Positions 18,067-26,096 of a stretch of 64,000 nt of DNA are shown here, one piece after another. Source of the stretch: Jiella pelagia (lineage in GTDB: Bacteria; Pseudomonadota; Alphaproteobacteria; Rhizobiales; Rhizobiaceae); contig NZ_CP114029.1 in assembly GCF_026898155.1 (NCBI RefSeq), positions 4,196,001-4,260,000 on the forward strand, read 5' to 3'. The position numbers and the translations under genes are program-made. Position 1 is the stretch's first letter; every line of letters begins with the position of its first letter. Below the pieces are notes generated by a model, which worked only from the letters and a program-made list of their open reading frames with translations, was not told where the DNA came from and ran no database searches.

Positions 18067-19255
18067 CTATCGGCTCTTCAGTTCTCGATGGATCGTTTCG
18101 ATCGGCTCCGTGCTGAGCGCCGGCAGGTTCAACCAGCCAGCCATTCGCCGGAGGCTCTTCCATCAGTCTCTCGACCGTGTGCTGCGGCGCATCCGGCTCC
18201 AGGCTTGCCTGCTGCACGATCAGCGTCCCTGACCGCTGGTCGGCCTTGAGGTCGACCCTCGCGACCAAGGCGCCATCGAGAAGGAAGGGGAGGACGTAAT
18301 AGCCGTGCTCCCGCTTGTGCCTCGGCGTGTAGATTTCGAGGCGGTAGCGAAAGCCGAACAGCCGTTCCGTGCGGTTGCGGTGCCAGACGAGCGGATCGAA
18401 CGGAGACAGGAGCACTGGTCCGGCAATCTTGCGACCGGCCCGCGCGTTGCGGTGGAGATAGGCGTCCTGACGCCAACCACGAACCCGCACCGGCGTCAGC
18501 ATGCCTTCCTCGACGAGCTGTTGGATGGGCAGAGCCGCGTCGGCGGCCGGCAGGCGGTAATAGTCACGCAGGTCGTCTGCCGTGGCGATGCCGAGGGCCC
18601 GCGCTGCCCGTGCAATCAGTTCGCGCTGCGCATCGACGATCGGTGGCATCGGCAGTTCCAGCACCGAACGTGGCAGGACGCGTTCGGGCAGGTCATACAC
18701 ACGCTCGAAACTGCCGCGCCGATGGGTGGCGGCGACGAGCCCGCTCCAGAAAAGCCACTCGAGCGCGTGCTTGGCCTCGCTCCAGACCCACATGCCCTTG
18801 CTTCTCGCCGCGCTCGCCATGTCGGATGCCGCGAGGGGGCCTTCTGCTGCAATCTGGTTGAGAATCGCGTCGGCTTCCTCGCGGCGGTCCGTGGCGAACG
18901 GCTCGAGGCGGCTCCAGATTCCCTTTCCACGACGCGCGCGCTCCATGCGCCAACGCAGCAGCGGGTGGCAGTCGACGGGGAGGAGCGACGCCTCGTGGCC
19001 CCAATACTCGAAGAAGCGCCTCGGGCGCTGCACCATGATCTGGTCGAGAAAGGCCCGATCGTAGCCGCCGAGCCGCGAAAACAGCGGAACATAGTGCGCG
19101 CGAACCAGGACGCTGACGCTGTCGATCTGGAGGAGTCCGAGTTGCGCGATCGTCCGGCGCAGCCGCGCCGGAGTGGCGATCTCGTCGCGGTCTTGCCCGT
19201 TGAACCCTTGCGCGGTGAGTGCGATCCGACGTGCCTCAGCCGGAGAAATTTCCAT
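18067..19255 (-). CDS. Winged helix YcaQ-type DNA glycosylase-like protein (frameshifted near the end as sequenced)
   Basis: A YcaQ/AlkX family protein (winged helix DNA-binding domain 2). The family includes glycosylases that unhook interstrand crosslinks. Visible features: the N-terminal ARRIALTAQGFNG, L-G-L-L-Q-I-D-S-V-S-V-L-V-R-A-H-Y, F-F-E-Y-W-G-H-E-A-S, and near the end L-L-S-P-F-D-P-L-V-W-H-R-N-R. I could not check the catalytic Q-x-Q/Q-x-D motif. The frame breaks at 18151-18157 (gene reads GAGCCTC); restored, the end is M-E-E-L-R-R-M-A-G-W-L-N-L and the stop moves from 17981 to 18067. Start at 19255, or the methionine at 19276. Confidence 0.83.
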
Positions 19256-19276
19256 CGCCGAGCCGTCTCCTGCCAT

Positions 19277-19645
19277 GGCCAGACACCGATAGGTCGTCCG
19301 GACCGCATAGATCAGATTGGCGAGAGATGCGACGCCCCCCTACGTGCTGCGAACGTTCGAGCGAGCGGAATTTCGCGCCCACCGAGGGATCGGCAGTGCC
19401 AGAGTGCTCTCAGCTGATCTGCCTTGGGAGGCCCTTTGAAGGGCCGTCAGCTTCCGCCAGGGCGAAATGCAGAATGAGCTGCAGCTGCGGGGTTTCCGGT
19501 ATCGCCGCACAGCAAAACCGGACTTTTCCCATCTCGGCCGGTCGCCGTACAGTCTTGCGGCAACCGGTGCGCGATGCGCAAAACCTGGTCATGTCGGGGC
19601 TGATCCACTCCGTCGGTGCACCCGACGCACCGGGGTGCACCCGTC
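19277..19645. other. Intergenic region, no gene recognised
   Basis: About 370 bases between the YcaQ-like gene and the end of the L,D-transpeptidase gene. Short frames exist on both strands but none has coding character or family features. A small hairpin GGCCCTT-TG-AAGGGCC lies at 19430-19445. Confidence 0.5.
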
Positions 19646-20906
19646 TTATTTCACCGCGATGCGGGGTGATGCCTTCTCCAGGAATTCGACGGTCGTGACC
19701 GAGGGCTGCACCAGTTTCGACAGCGCTTCGGCGTCCCAGTTCGTCAGGCGAACGCAGCCATGGCTCCGGCTCTTGTCGATGAGGGTCGGGTGCGGCGTGC
19801 CGTGGATGCCGAAGGTCGGCTTCGACAGCGCGATCCAGGTAGAGCCGACGGGGCCGTTCGGCCCGGGAGGGATCGTCAGCGGCCCATCATTGCCGGCCTG
19901 CTTGAAATTCTTGGCGGGGTTGTAGCTGTAGGTCGGTTCCGAGGCGACGCCGGTGACCGTCAGGTGGCCGGAGGGCGACGGGGTTTCGTCCGATCCGATC
20001 GTCGCGGGATCCATCAGGACGACATTCCCGTCGGCATCATATGCAACGAGGCTCGCCGCGCTCCTTGTCGACGACGATGTGGGCGACCTTTGTCACCGGC
20101 GCCTCGCCGACATCGGCGACCAGGATCTGCGTGCCGACCGCCATGAGATCGGCCTCGGGGTTCATGGCAAGGAGGAGATCCTCGTCCATGTGAAAGCGTT
20201 CGGCGAACATTTCCACCGGCGACTTGTAGCCGAGCCACTCCATTTTCGCGAGTTCGCCATAGTCGTCAGGGATATGGCCGACGAAGCGCGCCTCAGTGTC
20301 CTTCTGGGTGATCGTGTAGGTCTTGGTTGCCTTGCCCTGATCGAGCGAGAGGATCACCCAGAGATCCGGATCGACTTGCCCGTCTTCGGGAAGCCCCCGC
20401 ATCGCCTCATAGGCGGCGACCGCCTTGCGGGTGTTCTCGCCATCGAAGCCGTCGATGGCGCCAGGGGAGGCATGGGCGCGATCGAGGAGAATCTGGAGGC
20501 GGATCAGGAAGGGATCGGGCTGCGTCGGCTCGTCGACGGTTTCGAGCCCCGCCTGGTCGGGCAGGTCGGTCGAGAAGGCGGGGCTGGCGATGGTCAGGCC
20601 CGGCTCGCCCGTGACGGCGACGTCCTCGATATGACTCGCCGGTGCCTGGGCCGAAGCCGGGTCGGCCGCAATATCCGAATCCTGGGCGGGCACGCCAGTC
20701 GCGTTCTCGATCGGCCTGACGGTCGGTGCGGTATCATCCTGGCGAGCGGCAGAGGCGACGGCGTTCGCGTCTTGCACCGCCGACTGCCAACCGTCGAACG
20801 TCGCCGTCTCGATGGCGTCTTGCGACAACGGTCGCCAGCCCGCCTCCGCGACATGCGGCATTGCGCTCACCAGCAAGCCGGCGGCGACTGCGAGTTCGAT
20901 TTTCAT
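19646..20906 (-). CDS. L,D-transpeptidase with peptidoglycan-binding and LysM-like regions (frameshifted as sequenced)
   Basis: A 419-aa periplasmic enzyme after repair. It starts at ATG 20906 with a signal peptide (MKIELAVAAGLLVSAMPHVA). A peptidoglycan-binding type-1 segment (FDGENTRKAVAAYEAMRGLP) and a LysM-like stretch (MFAERFHMDEDLLLAMNPEA) precede the YkuD catalytic domain, whose core is S-H-G-C-V-R-L-T. The break at 20048-20054 (gene reads GAGCCTC) divides the YkuD domain at K-E-R-G-E-L-V-A-Y-D. It would form 3-3 peptide crosslinks, important in polar growth of Rhizobiales. A perfect CtrA box lies about 90 bases upstream of the start. Confidence 0.9.
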
Positions 20907-20994
20907 GAAATGCGCCTCGAAAAGGATGAGATCCTGGACTTGAGACAGTGCGAGACGATCGTTCACTCGCCATTTCGACGTTAGGGTTGTATGC

Positions 20995-21009
20995 TTAACA
21001 GAACGTTAA
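20995..21009. promoter_or_regulatory. Perfect CtrA box, TTAA-N7-TTAA
   Basis: TTAACAGAACGTTAA is an exact match to the CtrA consensus, extended to a 6-bp inverted repeat CTTAAC-N5-GTTAAG at 20994-21010. It lies between the divergent L,D-transpeptidase gene and a small membrane-protein gene, and TTAA is rare in this GC-rich DNA. Cell-cycle control by CtrA of one or both genes is the natural inference. Confidence 0.65.
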
Positions 21010-21042
21010 GTGGGTGTTCGCCCCAAACGAGGATCGGGATCG

Positions 21043-21234
21043 ATGCGGCCGGAAGAGGGATACGATGGGCGCCGACGATCCGGCCTGACGTTGCAGTTCG
21101 TCCTTCTGGTGATGTTTCTCGCCGTCGTCTTCGGCGCCATCTGGATCTATGAGGGGGACATGGTCGGTTCTCCGCCCGGTCAGGGGCCCGGCTCGACGCC
21201 CGCACCGGCGACCGCGCCGCAACCGGTGACTTGA
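21043..21234 (+). CDS. Small single-pass membrane protein, unknown function
   Basis: A 63-aa protein from ATG 21043 (MRPEEGYDGRRRSG), or 11 codons more from a GTG at 21010, which would overlap the CtrA box. It has a charged cytoplasmic N-terminus, one membrane helix (LTLQFVLLVMFLAVVFGAIW) and a Pro/Ala-rich tail. Divergent from the L,D-transpeptidase gene and possibly under the same CtrA site. Not recognised as a named family. Confidence 0.5.
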   Translation: MRPEEGYDGRRRSGLTLQFVLLVMFLAVVFGAIWIYEGDMVGSPPGQGPGSTPAPATAPQPVT

Positions 21235-21264
21235 TCCGCCAGTATCGGGATGGTGGACGTTGGT

Positions 21265-21777
21265 TCAGCCGTTTGTCGGCCAACCGAGCTGCCGCAATGC
21301 TTCGGCTGCGACAATGCCGGCGGAAACGGCGAGGTTGAGCGAGCGGGCGCCCTCGACCATCGGAATCGTCAGCCTGGCATCGGCGCGCGCGTGAACATGG
21401 TCCGGCACGCCAGCGCTTTCCCGGCCGAACAGCAGCCGGTCGCTCGGGCGAAAGGTGCAGTCGGTATAGGCGGTCTCGGCCTTCGTCGTCAGGAGAACGA
21501 TGCGGCCGGGCGTTTTCTCGAGGTCGTCGAGAAAGGCAACCCAATCGTGATGACGCTTCAGAACGGCCATTGACGCGTAGTCCATGCCGGCGCGCTTCAG
21601 TGCGCGGTCGGAGGCATCGAAGCCGGCCGGCTCGACGATTTCGACCGTTAGCGAGAAACAGGCGGCCAGACGCAAGATCGTGCCGGTGTTGCCGGCGATA
21701 TCGGGCTGGAAGAGCACGAGCGATGGGCGCGCGACACGAGCGGCGGAAGGGATCTCGAAGGGGTCGGCTTTTGCCAT
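21265..21777 (-). CDS. trmL: tRNA (cytidine(34)-2'-O)-methyltransferase
   Basis: A 170-aa SPOUT methyltransferase that 2'-O-methylates the wobble base of tRNA-Leu isoacceptors. The start is ATG 21777; the frame runs further upstream over the divergent gene but without conservation. SPOUT signatures are L-V-L-F-Q-P-D-I-A-G-N-T-G-T-I-L-R for motif 1, L-L-F-G-R-E-S-A-G-V-P for motif 2 and I-P-M-V-E-G-A-R-S-L-N-L-A-V-S for motif 3 with the trefoil knot. Divergent from the unknown membrane protein at 21842. Confidence 0.93.
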   Translation of the reverse strand: MAKADPFEIPSAARVARPSLVLFQPDIAGNTGTILRLAACFSLTVEIVEPAGFDASDRALKRAGMDYASMAVLKRHHDWVAFLDDLEKTPGRIVLLTTKAETAYTDCTFRPSDRLLFGRESAGVPDHVHARADARLTIPMVEGARSLNLAVSAGIVAAEALRQLGWPTNG

Positions 21778-21841
21778 AATCTTCCGCCAAGCGTAAGTCG
21801 GGGTTGCGGACGGACGAGGGAACACGGGCGCTGAGACCGAC

Positions 21842-23248
21842 ATGCCCCTGAAAGTGTCATTGGACAAGGTACGCGATCGGCTGGCGGGCTCGAAGCGGGC
21901 GGCGCCGGCTCGTGCGGAACCGTCTGCGCTATGGCGCTTTTGCTCGCGCCTGTCGATGTCGGTGCGGGAGTTTCGGCGGTCAGGGCGGCGAGCGGCTGCC
22001 AAGCTGTCGGTTCGCAAGGTTGCCGGGACCGACAATGGCGCAAAGCGGAGCTTCGGTGCCTGGAGAGCCGTCACGCAGAGGACGTTTCCGTCGGTGCTTC
22101 AGCCGATGCGAGTGGGGGCTGCCGCGCTGGGACGGGCAGCGCAGTGGGCGGCGTCGGTTCCCGCGGCTGCGTTCTCGAAAGTCGAGGGTCTGGCAAAGGC
22201 TTCGTTCGGCGGCCTGAAGGCGGGCGTCGTCCGCCATCGCTGGAAAGGTCGCGGCGCGGAGAAGCGGGCAAAGCCGGCTTGGGAGGCTGTCTCCGCAGCG
22301 ACGCCGCAGGCGGAGAAGGGTGCCGGTCTTGCGGAAATCTTTGGCCTCGCCATTCGCCTTGGCCTCGTCGCCCTCCTCATCGGCGCCGGTCTGATCATCG
22401 TGTTTCTGAACACCGACGCCGGCGGCAAGTCCGGTGAGGAATTGAAGCGGGCGGCTGAGACCGGTGCGGTCTTCAGTGAACCTGCCACGACACAGCCGAC
22501 ACGCGGTAATGTCGACGAGGCGGCGGCCGAGGGCGGCGTGACGACGGGCGACGTGACGATGGGTGAGGGACAGAAGGTCGCGATCATTGGCTCATCCTGG
22601 CTGCTGACCCCGCCGGTTGGCCGGGGCGCGCCGGAACTCGTGCGTCTGGCGCTGGTGAGCCCGAAGAGGATCTGCAAGGCGATCGACCCGGGTGAAGATT
22701 TCATGTCCTGGAACCAAAGCCTGCTGCTCGATGGCCATTGGGAGTGTTATGCGTCGGCGACGGCGGGCGGCGAGCGAGTGGCGCGCGACGACGATATCGA
22801 GGACGCGGCAGTCGCCGATGATCCCGAGGCGGTGGTCGAGCCGGTGCTCCCAAGCACGCCGCAGCTCTTCGTCATGGCGCGGGGAGACGAGCGCGATACT
22901 CTGACGACGGTTCGCATCAAGCTGATCGCGGACAGCGCCGCCAAAGCGAAGCGCGGGGCGGCGCGCCTCGCCGAGCCTCACCGGTGCGCTTTTCGACGTC
23001 CTGCAGTGGCGTCCGCCCGATGGTCTGATTGAAAAGCTGGGGGGGCTGGAGAATTTCGAGGCTCGACCAGGCGGGGACGCGGCTGCGCTTCACGCGCGAG
23101 CCTCAGCGCCGGCTTTCAGTACAATCTGATCGTGATCTTTCCCAATCCGAAGATCTACAGCCAGGGAACCGCCTTCCACCCGCCCGAAGCGACGGACGCA
23201 GCCGGATCCCCAGGCGCGTTAGCGCCCGCTTCGCGAAATGATCCCTGA
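21842..23248 (+). CDS. Conserved hypothetical membrane protein (three frameshifts as sequenced)
   Basis: A 467-aa protein after repair; family not recognised. Residues 1-150 are very basic and Arg/Ala-rich; one membrane helix follows (IFGLAIRLGLVALLIGAGLI, about 165-190), then an acidic domain with VAIIGSSWLLTPPVG. Three sites within 132 bases, 22973-22979 (GAGCCTC), 23058-23064 (GAGGCTC) and 23098-23104 (GAGCCTC), each add one base. Removing all three gives A-E-L-T-G-A-L-F-D-V-L-Q-W, N-F-E-L-D-Q-A-G-T-R-L-R-F and T-R-E-L-S-A-G-F-Q-Y-N-L-I-V-I-F-P, and a stop at 23246-23248. Because three +1 shifts sum to one codon, start and stop are in the same frame. Confidence 0.7.
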
Positions 23249-24274
23249 CGGCTTGTTTTGGCGCCGCCCGAAGACCGTCTGCTGCCCTGGAGTCGACGAT
23301 CGACGGCGGCCCTCCGGCGCATGCAGCGGCTGGTGCTCGGCTTGCGGCTGCGTCCGGCTCGGCGCAAGAGCGCAGACGTCCTTCACGCCGAGTACGGCGG
23401 CGGATCCCTCGGTCGATATCCGTTCGTAGAGCTGCCTCAACGCCGCAAAGGCTGCAACGTCTTGGCCGGCGGTTTGATGGACCATCAGAAGGACAGTCAT
23501 GGCATCGGCGATGGTCAAGTCCAGAAGCTTGAGCGCGGCGGCGAGTGAAGTGCCGTCGGCGTCCGTCGCAAAGTCCTGCACCGTCTCCGCCGGCAGCTTC
23601 AGCGACGCGGCGATCAGCGCCAGAGCCCGCGCCGGCCGGCCGGCCCGTGCCTCGCGCACCAGGGTGGCGGCGGTCGCTTCGCACGACAGAACGTCTGATG
23701 CGCCTGCCGCGGCATCAGTCGAGAGAGAGGAGGTCCGCGGAGAGGAGAGCGAACGCTGCAGCGACTGGCGCGGCTTTGCCCGCACCAGGGCACGCAAGGC
23801 GTCGCGGGCGGCCGCGGCGCTTTCCAGAGGCGGCGGTGCCTCGCCGCGAGCAGCTTTCGTTCGCGCTTCTTGCCGCGGCGCCTTCGGCGGCGACGTGCCG
23901 TCTGCTAAAGCCGGTGCAGCTGACGGGGTGGCATCAGGCGTCGAACCGATCGCCCTAGCGTCGTCTTTCGTGAGGCAGGGGCTCGAGAACAGAAACGGTG
24001 CCGACACTTCGGCAGGCTCCGAGAGCAGCAACTCGACGACGGGTCTCGGGACGTTGGACGAGGTGGCAAGCGCGATCGCCAGCTGGCGCTTCGTATCGAC
24101 CGACAGCTTCGCCCAGATCGACGCCATGAGCCGCGAGAACTCCGCCACATGGGTCGGGCTCGGACGGTGGGAGGCCAGAAAGCCGGCGACCGCCGCCTCG
24201 ACGATGGTGTCGAAGGCGGCTTGCCCGCCGCGGGTTTCGAGCGTCCGGAAGATGCGCGGCATCCTGTCGACCAT
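23219..24274 (-). CDS. DUF2336-like protein
   Basis: A 351-aa protein starting at ATG 24274 (MVDRMPRIFRTLETRGGQAA) behind a CGGAG ribosome site. The N-terminal half has the DUF2336 feel: R-Q-L-A-I-A-L-A-T-S-S-N-V-P-R then L-L-L-S-E-P-A-E-V-S-A-P-F-L-F-S-S-P, a helical repeat pattern. The middle is Ala/Pro-rich and probably disordered. DUF2336 proteins are alphaproteobacterial helical-repeat proteins without settled function, some linked to cell-cycle or surface regulation. Its end overlaps the repaired end of the convergent upstream gene by about 30 bases. Confidence 0.65.
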   Translation of the reverse strand: MVDRMPRIFRTLETRGGQAAFDTIVEAAVAGFLASHRPSPTHVAEFSRLMASIWAKLSVDTKRQLAIALATSSNVPRPVVELLLSEPAEVSAPFLFSSPCLTKDDARAIGSTPDATPSAAPALADGTSPPKAPRQEARTKAARGEAPPPLESAAAARDALRALVRAKPRQSLQRSLSSPRTSSLSTDAAAGASDVLSCEATAATLVREARAGRPARALALIAASLKLPAETVQDFATDADGTSLAAALKLLDLTIADAMTVLLMVHQTAGQDVAAFAALRQLYERISTEGSAAVLGVKDVCALAPSRTQPQAEHQPLHAPEGRRRSSTPGQQTVFGRRQNKPSGIISRSGR

Positions 24275-24424
24275 GTCGCTCCGTTGAAACTTGCTCTGAC
24301 GCCGGGCCAAGACGATCCGACGCGGCGAAACCGGCGCTAATCGGTCACAACCGCTGACGGAACGTGGCTAAGGCGTCCCGAAAAGGCGATCTCGAAGACG
24401 TTGGATAGGTTTACGCAAGATTTC

Positions 24425-24439
24425 TTAGCAAGCTGTTAA
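24425..24439. promoter_or_regulatory. Near-consensus CtrA box
   Basis: TTAGCAAGCTGTTAA matches TTAA-N7-TTAA with one mismatch and is followed by C, giving the preferred TTAAC half-site. It lies in the divergent space between the DUF2336-like gene (150 bases away) and a small plus-strand gene (80 bases away). Confidence 0.35.
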
Positions 24440-24518
24440 CCCTCGGAAGGTGTTCTCTGAGCATCCAGAGGGACGCCGGTGGGGATTGCGAATTCGCAGC
24501 CGGAGAGGGATGAAACCA

Positions 24519-24743
24519 ATGGGCACAGTCGTCAGACTGCAGATGCGGGAACGAAGTCGGGACGCATCGGGCGGGGCGGGAGCGATCATCGAGGGCGGCG
24601 CCGAGATCGTCATCCTGCCCTGCGTGCGCCATGAGCGGCGCGAGGTTCATTCGCAGCACGCGGGCGGCTTCATGCCGCCGCCGCGTTGCAACCAAGGCGC
24701 GCTTCGACAGGATTTGCCGATCCGCGAACCGAAGGCGGTCTAG
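24519..24743 (+). CDS. Small hypothetical protein
   Basis: A 74-aa frame from ATG 24519 (MGTVVRLQMRERSRDASGGA), placed well behind GGAGAGGG; an ATG three codons upstream is too close to that site. No membrane segment or known domain; the middle AIIEGGAEIVILPCVRHERR is the most ordered part. The presence of a good ribosome site and a possible CtrA box upstream supports it, but it is not recognised. Confidence 0.45.
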   Translation: MGTVVRLQMRERSRDASGGAGAIIEGGAEIVILPCVRHERREVHSQHAGGFMPPPRCNQGALRQDLPIREPKAV

Positions 24744-24845
24744 GCTTTCCGGCCATGCCCGACGTCAATCGAGAGGCACGGCGGCAACCGACGTGGATCG
24801 CGCAACTGCGAATTTTTCGGCAAGGCGTGGTTCGGCTGCCGGCGG

Positions 24846-25484
24846 TCAGCCGCCGCTCGTCACGGGACGATCTCGGGTGACCGCATCGGTCGACAGGGCG
24901 TCGTCGTTGGGCGCGGGATCGCAGCGGATCGACGTGACGAAGTCGTCGACGCCGGGGCGCTTGCTCTCCTCGTCCACCAGGACACGGATCGTCATGTAGC
25001 CTTCAGTCATCTCGACCTCGACCGGGATCTGCGTTGCCGGCGCGTCCTCGTTGGCGGACTTGTCGACGAGCTGCTCTCTCGTTCCAACCATCAGATCGAA
25101 CGCGTTGTCGACCGCCGAGCGGTCGTTGATGCTGTAAAGGTTGTCGCCCCGCCGATTGTAGATCGAGGCCGACCAGAACGCCGCGTCCCTTTGAAGCGCA
25201 TGGATCCGGACCGGGCCGCCGGCGAGCGAGAACCGGCATCCGGCGGTGATGAAGGCGGGATCGACAAAGGCGAACTCGCCGGCGGGAGGCGCCGCCGTTG
25301 CAAGCGCCGGATCTGGATTGGCGGTCAGGGCCTCGACGCGCACCACCCGCTCGGGTCCGCCGATGTCGGCAAGCCGGCTCCAGCCGTTTCGTCTTGCAAC
25401 GTCGGGCATGGTGAAGATCACCGCGATGTGGATCAGCCCGGCGCCCACCACGCCGATCATCACTGCGAGGAACAGCCTACCCAT
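24846..25484 (-). CDS. DUF1254 domain-containing protein
   Basis: A 212-aa membrane-anchored protein: one N-terminal helix (FLAVMIGVVGAGLIHIAVIF) followed by a periplasmic domain with F-V-D-P-A-F-I-T-A-G-C-R-F and A-F-W-S-A-S-I-Y-N-R-R-G-D-N-L-Y. The pairing with a DUF1214 gene directly upstream, overlapping by 8 bases, is typical of rhizobia, where the two halves of a DUF1254-DUF1214 protein occur as separate short genes. The function is unknown. Confidence 0.8.
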   Translation of the reverse strand: MGRLFLAVMIGVVGAGLIHIAVIFTMPDVARRNGWSRLADIGGPERVVRVEALTANPDPALATAAPPAGEFAFVDPAFITAGCRFSLAGGPVRIHALQRDAAFWSASIYNRRGDNLYSINDRSAVDNAFDLMVGTREQLVDKSANEDAPATQIPVEVEMTEGYMTIRVLVDEESKRPGVDDFVTSIRCDPAPNDDALSTDAVTRDRPVTSGG

Positions 25485-26061
25485 TGGCGCAGGCCTCCCG
25501 CCGGATCGTCGGCAGCGACAGGCTGGATGCGCCGCTCGCAGCGCTTGCCGGCGTGTCGTACAGCGACAGCACCAGGGTCATCTGGCCGCTGCCCGAGGTC
25601 GCCAGCCAGTTGCCGGCCCTGGCCGAGGGGCCGACGGCAATCTCGAAGGAATTGTCTTCGTTGCGCATCAGATTGTTGGAGGTGAGCCAGCCGGGCCGGC
25701 CGGCGGAGGGCTGGATCAGCTGTCCGTCTGGGAGGTAGGCGGCGAGGGTGAAGATACGGGAAGGCGGGGTGGTGCCGGCGATCACATAGCCGCATTCGCG
25801 GCGTAACGGCCGGTCGAGTTCGTCGCGGATGCTGCGGAACTGGATGCCTTCGCCGATGCCGAGGGTGAGATTGCCGACCATGGCAAGGCGCGCCTTGGAG
25901 TAGGGGTCGGCATCGGGAGCGCCGGAGAGAGGATTGGCTTGCCAATGCCCGACGACGACGGTGCCGATTTCAGACGACTGCTGAACTGCCCATCGGGCCG
26001 ACCAGCCGCCGAAATAGAGCGCGATCCCGACTGCGACCATGACGAGGATTGTGAAGCGCAT
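25477..26061 (-). CDS. DUF1214 domain-containing protein
   Basis: A 194-aa protein with an N-terminal membrane anchor (MRFTILVMVAVGIALYFGGW) and the DUF1214 core: C-G-Y-V-I-A-G-T-T-P-P-S-R-I-F-T-L-A-A-Y, then N-S-F-E-I-A-V-G-P and M-T-L-V-L-S-L-Y-D-T-P. It is the upstream partner of the DUF1254 protein and lies 35 bases after the penicillin-binding protein gene, so all three are probably co-transcribed. Role unknown; the neighbourhood hints at the cell envelope. Confidence 0.83.
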   Translation of the reverse strand: MRFTILVMVAVGIALYFGGWSARWAVQQSSEIGTVVVGHWQANPLSGAPDADPYSKARLAMVGNLTLGIGEGIQFRSIRDELDRPLRRECGYVIAGTTPPSRIFTLAAYLPDGQLIQPSAGRPGWLTSNNLMRNEDNSFEIAVGPSARAGNWLATSGSGQMTLVLSLYDTPASAASGASSLSLPTIRREACANG

Positions 26062-26096
26062 CGGACCCGACCGTCGAAAGCGTTTGTAAATTCGAG

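Noticed and set aside
19410..19640. Small minus-strand frame in the gap beside the L,D-transpeptidase
   Set aside because: No ribosome site, no conserved pattern and no membrane or domain feature.
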